This document shows, piece after piece, positions 56,087 through 64,000 of a stretch of 64,000 nt of DNA. The DNA is from Legionella quinlivanii. GTDB lineage: Bacteria; Pseudomonadota; Gammaproteobacteria; Legionellales; Legionellaceae. Position numbers and translations under genes: made by a program. Where the stretch lies: positions 1-64,000 of the forward strand of contig NZ_MVJN01000007.1 in NCBI RefSeq assembly GCF_003265995.1. The letters are read 5' to 3'. The notes beneath the pieces are model-generated. The model was not told the DNA's origin. It saw only the letters and a program-made list of their open reading frames with translations, and did not search any database. Every line of letters starts with the position of its first letter. Position 1 is the stretch's first letter.

Positions 56087-57094
56087 TTGACCTTCCGCGA
56101 GCGATTGTCGGCATTTCAATACTGGCCTCATGTGATCACCATCAGCCTAATCGTACTGGCTGTCGCGGGTTATCGTTATTTTGCCTACTATGATACACGC
56201 TCAAACGATGCTTATGTCTCAGCTAATGTTATCAATATGGCTGCTTTGGTTTCAGGCCCAATCAGCGAAATTTATGTTGTAGAAAATCAGCAGGTAAAAA
56301 AAGGAGACAAGCTGATTACTATCGACCCCAGGCCCTATCTGTATGCATTAAATAAAGCCAAAGCCCAATATAATATGGCCAAAATCAGATACGCGAATGA
56401 AAAACTGGGCATTCAGGTTGCAGAAGAAGAATTACGGCAAAGCAAATCCATGCTTGCTCTCAGTCAGGATCATTTAAGTCGTTATCAAAAACTGCAAAAG
56501 CAGGGCGATTTGGCTGAAATACAGCTGATTAATACGGAGGCCAAGATAAGCGAGCAGCAGGCTATTGTGCTGGCTGCCATGCAGAAACTCAGAATTGCCC
56601 AGCAAAATTTTGATAATAGTGAAATCAAAGCCGCACTGGCTGAAGTGCACAAAGCGCAATACCTTTATGATCACACCACGATCGTTGCGCCTGCTGATGG
56701 TTATATTACCAATTTCAATCTGCGCCGAGGGCAATACATTCATACCGGTGAGGGCTTATTTGCGCTGGTTGACACCAGTTACTGGTGGATTGTAACCCGT
56801 TACCGCGAAACAGCAATCCGCCTGATTAAACCAGGTGACAAGGCAAAAATTTATCTTGATATGTATCCTGGAAAGACCTTTCACGGTCATGTGGAGAGTA
56901 TCGGCTGGGGAATTAATCGCGTACAGTCAGGACAAGTGGCTCCATCCACACTCGCATATCTGGAAGCGACCGAAGACTGGATTAAAATTGCCCAACGTTT
57001 TCCAGTACGTATCGTTATCGATGACGTGAGCAAAGAATATCCTTTACGTATTGGCGCCAGTGCGACAACGATCACCTATCCGGAGAAGAAGTGA
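56087..57094 (+). CDS. HlyD/EmrA-type membrane fusion protein
   Basis: Periplasmic adaptor of an export pump. The TTG at 56087 is chosen because AGGG lies 9 bases upstream; no ATG fits better. The 335-residue chain has an N-terminal TM anchor (about residues 17-37, ITISLIVLAVAGYRYFAYY), DARS-type SNDAYVSANV (the lipoyl motif start), a coiled-coil hairpin (about 80-180), and a C-terminal barrel with DHTTIVAPADGYITNFNLRRGQYI. The FUSC transporter gene overlaps its stop by 4 bases, so they form one operon. No outer-membrane factor is in the window. Confidence 0.9.
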   Translation: MTFRERLSAFQYWPHVITISLIVLAVAGYRYFAYYDTRSNDAYVSANVINMAALVSGPISEIYVVENQQVKKGDKLITIDPRPYLYALNKAKAQYNMAKIRYANEKLGIQVAEEELRQSKSMLALSQDHLSRYQKLQKQGDLAEIQLINTEAKISEQQAIVLAAMQKLRIAQQNFDNSEIKAALAEVHKAQYLYDHTTIVAPADGYITNFNLRRGQYIHTGEGLFALVDTSYWWIVTRYRETAIRLIKPGDKAKIYLDMYPGKTFHGHVESIGWGINRVQSGQVAPSTLAYLEATEDWIKIAQRFPVRIVIDDVSKEYPLRIGASATTITYPEKK

Positions 57095-59232
57095 TCTCTC
57101 CCTTCCTTCCGAAAACCCTGGAAAACCGTGCGGCAATAAGGACTGCAATATCGACTCTGATTGCTATTTTAATTGCTTTTGCCCTGCATCTGGATAAGCC
57201 TTACTGGGCAGGCATGACTGTTGTAATTCTGGCCAATGTGTACACTGGAAATATTATTGATAAAGCGATTATGCGGATCGCTGGGACTATAATTGGGGCA
57301 TGGCTTGGATATTTCATGTCAGGTTTTATTGCGAACAGTTTTTTTCTCTATTTGCTGGCTGGATTTTTTCTCATCGCCATTGCCGTTTATTATTATAACC
57401 TGAGCCGCTATGCCTATGCTTTTCTGTTGCTGGCGATCAGTGCTTTTATAGTTATTTCCGAACTGGCCTTTTCTCCGGGAGAAGCGTTTCAGGTGGCCAT
57501 CTGGCGTCCGGCCGAAATTGGGTTGGGAGTACTAGTATCGGCGATCGCTGCTTTTTTTCTTTTCCCAAACACTATCCAGGATGCAATGAATAAAAGTGTG
57601 AATACTATTTTCACCAGTATGGATAGCCTCATTGCAGAAATTGCTTCAGCACTGCAGGATCAGAATATGGATATGGTTTCGGAAATCCAGAAAAATAATC
57701 TTCTTGTCAAAAAGAAATTGCGTCAAGGCATGGAGATGCTGGGTTTTATGCGCCGCGAGATTGGTTTTGAGCGAGTAAAGCTGGATCAATACCGTTTATT
57801 GCTGGAGTCGTTCCAATCGTTTATTCGGATGAACAGTTATTATGTGAGAAACCATTTTTTTATCACCAGTGAAAATATCGTTTTTGCTGATCAACTGGCT
57901 TTGGAAGGAATTTTTGAGGCTATACGAAACGATTTAAAAAAGATAAAGACTATCCTAGGTGATCAAAAAGATCCGGAGGCCAAATCCGAGCTTGAGACCA
58001 CGGCCCTTGTCAATAATTTCAGAAAGACAATCAGCCGCTTAACTTCCCAGCACCCCGATCAGTATCAAAATTATCTTGCAATTGCCCATTATTTCAGACA
58101 GCTAAATACCATGCTGGATAATATCCAGTCTGTTCTGCTTGGTAAAGAAAAAAAGGGGAAAACAAAGCCGAATTTTATTTCTCATCAGGAGCAGCTAAAA
58201 AACGATCCGGATGTTATTTTGCATTCAATTAAAGCCGGATTATCTGCAACTCTGGCCTTGATCTTCTGGTTAATCAGCAATTGGCCAGGCGGTTTAAATG
58301 GAATTATCAGCAGTATTGTTATATCCGTGCGTAAAAGCCTGTTTGAAATGAAAAGTGTCAGTCTGCATCGGGTATTAGGTTGTCTCTTAGGTGGCGGACT
58401 TGCTTTAGGCAGTTTAGCCTGTTTTTCGTTTAATCTTTATAATTTTATTATTTTGATTCTTGCGGGTGTGTGGGCATTCAGTTATTTTTCATTCAAATGG
58501 CCTGCTGATGCTTATATCGGTTTACAGGCCAATCTGGCTTTGGTAATTACCATCGCCCAGGAAGGCGGGCCGCCGACCAGTTTAACACCGCCACTAGAGC
58601 GCCTTGGTGGAATTTTTATAGGTATTGCTGCCAGCTTTTTAGTCGCAAATGTGCTTTGGCGGACCGATCTCTGGCATATCCTGCTCAGACAAATTGCCAA
58701 ATTGAAGCGCCACTTGATTCATAATTGCAAGCAAATACTGATGTCTGAATACAAGATGAAACGCCCCTATGATTTGGTTAATCAATTTTGGTTAACAAGA
58801 GGTGTGCTTGAAACCCTGGAAGTTGAAGGTCAGACCAACGAGAAAAAGCTGCCTCAGTTGCAGGCGATTCATGATGAATACGATAAATTAGTGATGATGC
58901 AGGCCACTTTGAGTCATATTCAGGAAACAGTGAACCAACAGCAAGCTATCTCTACTGCAAGTCAATTAAGCTTTGATCTGAAGCAACTTGCAGAGACAGT
59001 AGGAGGTCTTTATGAGGAAGTCAATTCATCTAAAGTCTCAGAAACACAGACTCAATTAAAATTACTCATGCACAAATTAGTTGAGCAGGGGGAGGCATTT
59101 TCTACCGATGAATTAGAGAACTGTGAAGTTTACTTACAAGCCCTCTATCAATTAACAGTAATTAATTTGGGCATACTGGGAATCAGTGAGTCAGTAAATT
59201 TTTGGGCTTTTAAGAAGCTTGTTAAAAATTGA
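57091..59232 (+). CDS. FUSC-family aromatic-acid/efflux transporter (AaeB-like)
   Basis: The 713-residue inner-membrane protein has two blocks of TM helices (about residues 15-165 and 350-480), each followed by a long cytoplasmic helical region. The second block contains GLNGIISSIVISVRKSLFEM and PPTSLTPPLERLGGIFIG typical of FUSC domains. It starts with GTG in the overlap GTGA with the adaptor gene. AaeA/AaeB-type pairs pump aromatic acids out of the cell; here the substrate is unknown. It lacks a third partner nearby. Confidence 0.85.
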   Translation: MISPFLPKTLENRAAIRTAISTLIAILIAFALHLDKPYWAGMTVVILANVYTGNIIDKAIMRIAGTIIGAWLGYFMSGFIANSFFLYLLAGFFLIAIAVYYYNLSRYAYAFLLLAISAFIVISELAFSPGEAFQVAIWRPAEIGLGVLVSAIAAFFLFPNTIQDAMNKSVNTIFTSMDSLIAEIASALQDQNMDMVSEIQKNNLLVKKKLRQGMEMLGFMRREIGFERVKLDQYRLLLESFQSFIRMNSYYVRNHFFITSENIVFADQLALEGIFEAIRNDLKKIKTILGDQKDPEAKSELETTALVNNFRKTISRLTSQHPDQYQNYLAIAHYFRQLNTMLDNIQSVLLGKEKKGKTKPNFISHQEQLKNDPDVILHSIKAGLSATLALIFWLISNWPGGLNGIISSIVISVRKSLFEMKSVSLHRVLGCLLGGGLALGSLACFSFNLYNFIILILAGVWAFSYFSFKWPADAYIGLQANLALVITIAQEGGPPTSLTPPLERLGGIFIGIAASFLVANVLWRTDLWHILLRQIAKLKRHLIHNCKQILMSEYKMKRPYDLVNQFWLTRGVLETLEVEGQTNEKKLPQLQAIHDEYDKLVMMQATLSHIQETVNQQQAISTASQLSFDLKQLAETVGGLYEEVNSSKVSETQTQLKLLMHKLVEQGEAFSTDELENCEVYLQALYQLTVINLGILGISESVNFWAFKKLVKN

Positions 59233-59349
59233 TCAAATGGTTCAAGTGGTACTGCTGAAGCCAAAGACATCCTGAGCCTGGAAGAAGTTTATGCAGAGCC
59301 AGCATAATTTTGCCATAATTTATAAGGATTCCTTTAATTAAAGGCTGCT

Positions 59350-60099
59350 ATGGATAAGCAAAATGGCTGTTATATTGGTACCTCCGGCTGGAGTTATGAA
59401 GGCTGGATTGGCAATTTTTATCCTGACAAAATCAAATCACCAGATGTCTTGCCTTACTACACCAAAGTCTTCGATTCAGTGGAACTAAATAATAGTTTTT
59501 ATCAGCTTCCTAAAGAGAATAATGTAAAAAAATGGGTGGAGCAAACGCCAGAGGAGTTCGTCTTTTCCTGCAAGGCGAATCGTTATATTACCCATACGAA
59601 AAAGCTGGAAGATGCCGAAGAAAGTGTTGATCGCTTATTAACTGCGTTTCGTTATTTTGAACATAAACTGGGGCCCATTCTTTTTCAATTTCCGCCTTAT
59701 TGGCATATTGATCTGCCTCGGCTTAAGAAATTTATTGATTATTTGCCAAAAGATTTACGCTATACCTTTGAATTCCGCTCAAAAAGCTGGTTTTGTGACT
59801 CCCTTTATGAGCTTTTGGCGTCTCAGCGTATGAGCCTTTGTTTTTATGATCATAAACAATATCAAACTCCGAGTATCGTCACCGGTGATTTTATTTATAT
59901 TCGTATGCACGGACCGGAGATAACCCCTTATACTGGTGCTTACTCAGAAGACGCAATCCAGGGATGTGCTCGGAAAATACTGGAATGGCAAAAGGAAAAT
60001 AAGCCTGTCTATTGTTATTTTGATAATGATGAAAAAGCATGTGCTCCTCAGGATGCTAAAAGGCTAAGAGCGGCAATTAAAGCGCAGAAGGGCATCTAG
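59350..60099 (+). CDS. DUF72 family protein (YecE-like)
   Basis: A 249-residue TIM-barrel protein of unknown function. Family markers are IGTSGWSYEGWIGNFYPD at the start, ELNNSFYQLPKENNV, QFPPYWHIDLPRL, RSKSWFCDSLYELL, and YIRMHGPEITPYTGAYSE. YecE homologues are found in many bacteria; no reaction is settled. An AAAGG site precedes the ATG. Confidence 0.88.
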   Translation: MDKQNGCYIGTSGWSYEGWIGNFYPDKIKSPDVLPYYTKVFDSVELNNSFYQLPKENNVKKWVEQTPEEFVFSCKANRYITHTKKLEDAEESVDRLLTAFRYFEHKLGPILFQFPPYWHIDLPRLKKFIDYLPKDLRYTFEFRSKSWFCDSLYELLASQRMSLCFYDHKQYQTPSIVTGDFIYIRMHGPEITPYTGAYSEDAIQGCARKILEWQKENKPVYCYFDNDEKACAPQDAKRLRAAIKAQKGI

Positions 60100-60124
60100 A
60101 ACAGTGCTCAATCCAGGTTGAAAC

Positions 60125-60952
60125 TTACTCTTCATTGGTAATTTTTTGAGTCAGCAAATATTTTAAAAGGATGCCGGTATTGTCCTGTCCTTTCAAAATG
60201 ACTTTCTCATAAAATTCAATAATAATGTTAGCAATTTGAGGTTTATCCAGAGCGTCGTAGGGTTTGGTAAATGTCTGTTCTATTGCTGCTTCACCATATT
60301 TAGCTGCTAACTGCGCAAAAATTTCTCTCAGATTCACTTGCGCAGCAACAATTTCCTCCTGTGTGATTGGAGGGGAGGGATTTCTTATCGCAGATTCGAT
60401 GATATTGAGTTTGGCGATTGTAATCGTATCACCACAAACTTCAGTGCCTTTTTCCAGGTTATCAAAATTGATACGATTGGGAAAAAAACTGGCAAATTCC
60501 ATATCGATAACCAGCGGCGGATTTGTTTTATATAGACTATGGTAACAATTCAATGTCGTTACCGTATACTCATAGATAGACAGATTACTCGCCCTTCCGA
60601 TGTATTTCGATAACTGGGAATTGATGAATTCACCCGTATACACTGCAACTACTTTTTGTCCTTTTGAATGCCGAATGGCATGCTGAGCCTCATCCATATA
60701 GGCACGAAATTCCGTAGGCGATTGCTGTTCAATCAGGCTCATTACCGGATAAGTCTGTCTCATGTAATTTTCAAATTCAGAGGCTCGGTAATAAGGAATT
60801 CCATAAACAAAAAGGGCGGCTATCAGAAGGGAAATAGTGAGAATGGCTGCCCACAAAGCGACACTGTTTGAAGGCCTTTTAATGGCAAAAATGCAAAGGA
60901 ATACCATTAAAAGGGCAGCGACAAAAGCAACAATAATATATATCCAAAGCAC
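60125..60952 (-). CDS. Unknown inner-membrane-anchored protein
   Basis: The 275-residue protein has two N-terminal TM helices (about residues 3-22 and 33-52, with IYIIVAFVAALLMVFLCIF and AILTISLLIAALFVYG), followed by a soluble, mostly helical domain that should face the periplasm if the N terminus is cytoplasmic. The soluble part has no recognised motif, and two cysteines (CYHSLY, VCGDTI) could pair. It is convergent with the DUF72 gene (25 bases between stops). Function not recognised. Confidence 0.65.
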   Translation of the reverse strand: MLWIYIIVAFVAALLMVFLCIFAIKRPSNSVALWAAILTISLLIAALFVYGIPYYRASEFENYMRQTYPVMSLIEQQSPTEFRAYMDEAQHAIRHSKGQKVVAVYTGEFINSQLSKYIGRASNLSIYEYTVTTLNCYHSLYKTNPPLVIDMEFASFFPNRINFDNLEKGTEVCGDTITIAKLNIIESAIRNPSPPITQEEIVAAQVNLREIFAQLAAKYGEAAIEQTFTKPYDALDKPQIANIIIEFYEKVILKGQDNTGILLKYLLTQKITNEE

Positions 60953-61053
60953 GTTGCTTATCCTTGAGGTTGAGACACTTAATTATAGTATATTCTGCCA
61001 GATAAAATTCTCTGGCTTCTATTCTCTGCTTCGCCTGTCAACTCTTTTTGAAG

Positions 61054-61671
61054 TTACTCATATGAGTCAAGTGCTCTCATCACCGCAGGACGCTCAGCAA
61101 TCTGACGATACCAGCGAATTAGTGCTGGAAATTGTGTTTCATCAATATGTGCCTGATAAAATTCTTCATAACAATAAAGCCAGGGCCATATTGCCATATC
61201 AGCGATGGTATACTCGTTTCCGCTAATAAAGGGATTGCTGGCCAGCTGCTTTTCCATAACGCCCATCAATCGTAATACTTCATTGGCATAGCGCTCTTGC
61301 GCATAAAGGACTTGCTCTGGTGCATAGCGGTGGAAATGACCGTATTGTCCAAACATGGGACCAATGTGGGCTGCCTGAAAATAGCACCACTGCATGACCT
61401 GAAATTTGGCTTTGAGATGAGTTGGTAAAAATCGTTCATTTTTTTCAGCCAGATATTGAAGAATAGCAACGCTTTCAAAAAGAAAAAAATCCTGTTCACT
61501 ATCATAGATGACGGGAATTTTATTATTCGGCGAAATGATTAAAAATTCCGGTTTGAACTGTTCACCGCTCATAATATCAATCATTTTAACAGAGTAGGGC
61601 ACTTCCAGCTCTTCAAGCATAATGGTTGGTTTTATGCCGTTTGGCGTACGGGCTGAGTATAAAGTATACAT
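61054..61671 (-). CDS. Glutathione S-transferase (YfcG/Ure2p-like)
   Basis: The 205-residue protein has an N-terminal thioredoxin-like domain (MYTLYSARTPNGIKPTIMLEE, cis-proline in NNKIPVIYD, the DSEQDFFLFESVAILQYL glutathione-binding segment) and a C-terminal helical domain ending with WPWLYCYEEFYQ and IAERPAVMRAL. The ARTPNG motif places it near the nu-class disulfide reductases such as YfcG. Substrate unknown. It runs after the PhyH gene on the minus strand with a 45-base gap. Confidence 0.9.
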   Translation of the reverse strand: MYTLYSARTPNGIKPTIMLEELEVPYSVKMIDIMSGEQFKPEFLIISPNNKIPVIYDSEQDFFLFESVAILQYLAEKNERFLPTHLKAKFQVMQWCYFQAAHIGPMFGQYGHFHRYAPEQVLYAQERYANEVLRLMGVMEKQLASNPFISGNEYTIADMAIWPWLYCYEEFYQAHIDETQFPALIRWYRQIAERPAVMRALDSYE

Positions 61672-61716
61672 GTTAAATTCCTTTCCTTTTGAATAATAGG
61701 ACTAAATATCTGCTGG

Positions 61717-62571
61717 TCAATCAGCTTTCCAGATCACTGGAAATAAAGGATGGCACATAGGCGCTCCGGCTGCCAGTTCTTCTGTCAGCCCAGGGAAATC
61801 AGGTGAAGTAATCCAGGGGCGTGGGGCATGGATAATGTCATCGCCTAAAAAGCGAAGAGAGAATGCTCTGCGTCTTTGCCCAGTGTCAGCACCTCGTGAG
61901 GAGTGCAGACTTAGCATATGAAAGCAAATCACATCGCCAGGCTGCATAGACCAGGATTTAATCTCGTATTGCTGTGGATTCTGCTCGATATCAGGCAGCT
62001 CACCAAGCGATCCCTCAGGAAACCATTTGGCCTGCTTATCCATAAATGAGCGGGGCATTAGCCAGGGCCCGCGGTGTGAGTGCGATACAAAACGCAAGGC
62101 TGCATGCTGGCTGACAGGGTCAACCGGTATCCACATGCTGCAGTTCTGTAAGCCTTCAATATTGTAATAAGGCTGATCCTGATGCCAGGGTGTTGATTGG
62201 AGAGTGTCCGCTTCTTTGACCAGTAAGTGATCATGGTACAAGCGAATGTGGCGGCTATCAGTTAATTTAGCGGCTATCTCCCCCAAACAGGAATCAAAAA
62301 TAAGTTCCTGATAAAAGGGATTGGTTTGCCAGGTGCAGAAATCCTCAACAAAGCAGCCTGGATCATCCGGGCGGCTGGCTACTTTGGCGCGATGGCTCAA
62401 TTGCTGCAAATTATGTTCAATACCTTCAGTCAGGAGAGCTATCTGCTTTGGATTTAATAATTGCCGGATACAGACTACCCCTTCTTCCTGATAATCCCTG
62501 ATGAGTCCTTCTTCATCCTGATTCCAAAACACGGGCGTCTCCTTGCCGGCTATTCCACTAGAATGTATCAC
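61717..62571 (-). CDS. Phytanoyl-CoA dioxygenase-family (PhyH) protein
   Basis: Non-heme Fe(II)/2-oxoglutarate oxygenase, 284 residues. Facial triad: His and Asp in TPWHQDQPYYN and a second His in VICFHMLSLHSSRG, with an Arg in RRAFSLRFLGDD for 2-oxoglutarate. The EEGVVCIRQLLNPKQIALL N-terminal part is family-typical. The substrate cannot be inferred. Its ATG overlaps the DUF2909 gene by four bases (ATGA), so it is translationally coupled to a gene of the oxidase cluster; that pairing is unusual. Confidence 0.88.
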   Translation of the reverse strand: MIHSSGIAGKETPVFWNQDEEGLIRDYQEEGVVCIRQLLNPKQIALLTEGIEHNLQQLSHRAKVASRPDDPGCFVEDFCTWQTNPFYQELIFDSCLGEIAAKLTDSRHIRLYHDHLLVKEADTLQSTPWHQDQPYYNIEGLQNCSMWIPVDPVSQHAALRFVSHSHRGPWLMPRSFMDKQAKWFPEGSLGELPDIEQNPQQYEIKSWSMQPGDVICFHMLSLHSSRGADTGQRRRAFSLRFLGDDIIHAPRPWITSPDFPGLTEELAAGAPMCHPLFPVIWKAD

Positions 62572-62771
62572 ACTGCATGCGGCTGAATCCAGCCCATACT
62601 AAAGGCGAGCAAAAGAAAGAGAAACAGGGCGAGTGACAAGCCTATTCGCCAGCTTAAGGCTTTGACTGTGCGGTTGGTTGAACCTTTATCCTTAATCAGA
62701 AAAATCAAACCGCTTCCCAGTGCGAATAGAATAATTAGCATCACAATTAGGATGATTGCTTTGGTGAACAT
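62568..62771 (-). CDS. DUF2909 twin-transmembrane protein
   Basis: The 67-residue protein consists of two TM helices (KAIILIVMLIILFALGSGLIF and ISLALFLFLLLAFSMGW) with a short basic loop (IKDKGSTNRTVKALSW). DUF2909 genes are commonly next to surf1 and cox genes in gammaproteobacteria, and here it is divergent from surf1 by 40 bases. A role in cytochrome-oxidase assembly or stability is inferred from context. The PhyH gene overlaps its stop. Confidence 0.85.
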   Translation of the reverse strand: MFTKAIILIVMLIILFALGSGLIFLIKDKGSTNRTVKALSWRIGLSLALFLFLLLAFSMGWIQPHAV

Positions 62772-62811
62772 TTGGTATAATCTCCTCAGTGCTTTTTCAT
62801 GATTCCAAAAA

Positions 62812-63528
62812 ATGCTGAGTGTAACTTGTTTTAATCATCGTTTCACGTCCGGCGGACGTATCCTTGTACTGGCTGTATTGGCTATTATCCTGCTTATCGC
62901 GTTGGGGTTCTGGCAGCTGCATCGCGCAGAAGAAAAACAATTGATCCTTACTGCCGAAGCCAGAGAGACTCAACTGCCTCCCGTTGAATGGGTTGCCGGA
63001 ATGCCCTATCCCAAGCAGTATCAATCGATTCAGATAAAAGGCCGGTATTTGTCATCCATTTTTCTTCTGGATAATCAGTTTTTCGAGCACCAGCCGGGAT
63101 ATAATGTGCTTTCCCCCTATTTGCTTGCTGACGGTCATTTGCTATTAATTGACAGAGGCTGGATCGCAGGTGATCGCAGACATATTCCGGTATTGCCTCC
63201 TCTGCAGTCAGCACCTCATTTAAGCGGTCGAGCCTATTTTCCTTCCACTAAATCATGGGTTTTAGGACAGGAAGCTGAAATAAAAAGCGATAGTATTACC
63301 ATAGTTGAACGCATTGACGTGAAATTAATCAGTAATCTTTTGCATAAATCCGTCTATCCGTTTATTATTCGCCTCAATAAAGATGACGTTAATGGTTTTA
63401 CCCGTGAGTGGCCCACTGTTACAATGTCGCCTCAACGTCACTATGCCTATGCCTTGCAATGGTTTGCCCTGGCTTTTATTGCCCTGGTGGTTTTTATTGG
63501 CTCGAATTTGAAAAAAATCAATGACTAG
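62812..63528 (+). CDS. SURF1-family cytochrome-oxidase assembly protein
   Basis: The 238-residue protein helps insert heme a into cytochrome oxidase. An N-terminal TM helix (about residues 18-36), the SURF1 periplasmic domain with family blocks LGFWQLHRAEEKQ, GRYLSSIFLLDNQ, LLADGHLLLIDRGWIAGDR, and a C-terminal TM helix (about 213-231) preceded by HYAYALQWFALA. Length is normal. The next gene overlaps the last eight bases, so the cluster is a tight operon. Confidence 0.92.
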   Translation: MLSVTCFNHRFTSGGRILVLAVLAIILLIALGFWQLHRAEEKQLILTAEARETQLPPVEWVAGMPYPKQYQSIQIKGRYLSSIFLLDNQFFEHQPGYNVLSPYLLADGHLLLIDRGWIAGDRRHIPVLPPLQSAPHLSGRAYFPSTKSWVLGQEAEIKSDSITIVERIDVKLISNLLHKSVYPFIIRLNKDDVNGFTREWPTVTMSPQRHYAYALQWFALAFIALVVFIGSNLKKIND

Positions 63529-64000
63529 TACTGTTAAATCGAAAAATGTGGTCCTGTATCTTTTAGCGCTCCTGTTCATCGCTCCTGGTGTTGCGGCCTA
63601 TCTTTTTTTTACCCATCCGCAATGGCTCCGAGCGCAGGCGATTAATAAAGGCAATTTGCTAGTGCCTGCTGTTTCTGTGGAGCTTGCTAATCCAAAAAGC
63701 AAATGGCAGCTGGTATTCTGGAATCCCGGTGTTTGTGAACAAGCCTGTTTGTCACAGCTTGATAAATTAGGGCGTATTCGTTTAGCGCTTGGAAGGCATT
63801 TATATGAAGTGGAAGAGGTGCTTATCCTTCCTCCTGGTGTTAAATTATCTCCAGAGGTTGCTCAGCTATTGCAGGAGCAGGATATGCATTATCAAAACCT
63901 GTCAGCCAGCAAGCTTCCGTCGTCAGCACAGGTGTATATTGCCAATCCTGACAAATTCCTGATTTTATCCTATTCACCAGCCGCCAAGCCGGCAGATATT
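63521..64000 (+). CDS. Cytochrome-oxidase-cluster protein with Sco-like CxxxC, partial
   Basis: The first 160 residues of a gene that runs out of the window. It has an N-terminal TM anchor (about residues 10-31, VVLYLLALLFIAPGVAAYLF), then a thioredoxin-like domain with CEQAC after FWNPGV (Sco proteins have CxxxC) followed by SQLDKLGRIRLALG. In related genomes a gene at this position follows surf1 and precedes ctaA/ctaB; this position and the Cys motif suggest a copper- or thiol-related assembly role (inference). Its 3' end is not seen. Confidence 0.75.
   Translation, partial: MTSTVKSKNVVLYLLALLFIAPGVAAYLFFTHPQWLRAQAINKGNLLVPAVSVELANPKSKWQLVFWNPGVCEQACLSQLDKLGRIRLALGRHLYEVEEVLILPPGVKLSPEVAQLLQEQDMHYQNLSASKLPSSAQVYIANPDKFLILSYSPAAKPADI

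Overview
The window is a stretch of a gammaproteobacterial chromosome, and its content points to Legionella or a close relative. The reasons are the HtpA/HtpB-type groES-groEL pair, a lysC-lysA fusion, a Kdo-hydroxylase homologue, and several large coiled-coil proteins of unknown family that look like Dot/Icm effectors. One of these sits behind a near-perfect PmrA box (two 9-bp half sites separated by 2 bp). The genus is inferred from protein resemblance and motifs; no database was searched. No rRNA, tRNA or CRISPR array was seen.

Layout. 0-9.4 kb: dsbD, a 1056-residue protein with a calpain-type active-site signature, the sigma32-driven groES-groEL operon, and a tandem pair of paralogous coiled-coil proteins. 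9.4-13.1 kb: a secreted protein with eight Asp-box (sialidase-like) repeats, a Kdo hydroxylase, and dps. 13.1-18.1 kb: a stress island with a PRC-barrel/glycine-zipper protein, a PncC-like amidase, several tiny ORFs, a four-TM protein, a YghA-like dehydrogenase, a DUF3309 peptide, a hemerythrin and a small periplasmic protein. 18.2-26.8 kb: a LysR regulator, a TOPRIM-primase-like protein, parE, a MITE-like repeat and a 944-residue effector-like protein. 26.9-33.8 kb: mrp, an AddA/RecB-type helicase-nuclease, and the lysC-lysA fusion. 34.1-44.1 kb: a FadL porin and a compact minus-strand mutS-tamA-tamB-hemB operon. 44.3-48.9 kb: a two-gene module made of a 941-residue protein of unknown family and a 555-residue protein with an embedded N-acetylmuramoyl-alanine amidase-like domain. 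This is the least explained part of the window. 48.9-55.2 kb: a MITE-like element, a small lipoprotein, then cinA-recA-recX-alaS, mscL and a GNAT. 55.3-64 kb: an unknown protein, a membrane-fusion/FUSC exporter pair, a DUF72 protein, an unknown membrane protein, GST, PhyH dioxygenase, and the start of a cytochrome-oxidase assembly cluster (DUF2909, surf1 and a Sco-like protein cut by the window edge).

Housekeeping blocks (chaperonin, topoisomerase IV, mismatch repair, TAM, recombination, alanyl-tRNA synthetase, oxidase assembly) alternate with accessory genes probably used in host interaction or stress survival. The strongest leads are the calpain-like protein with its PmrA box, the 941/555 amidase module, the Asp-box secreted protein, and the small-ORF stress island.
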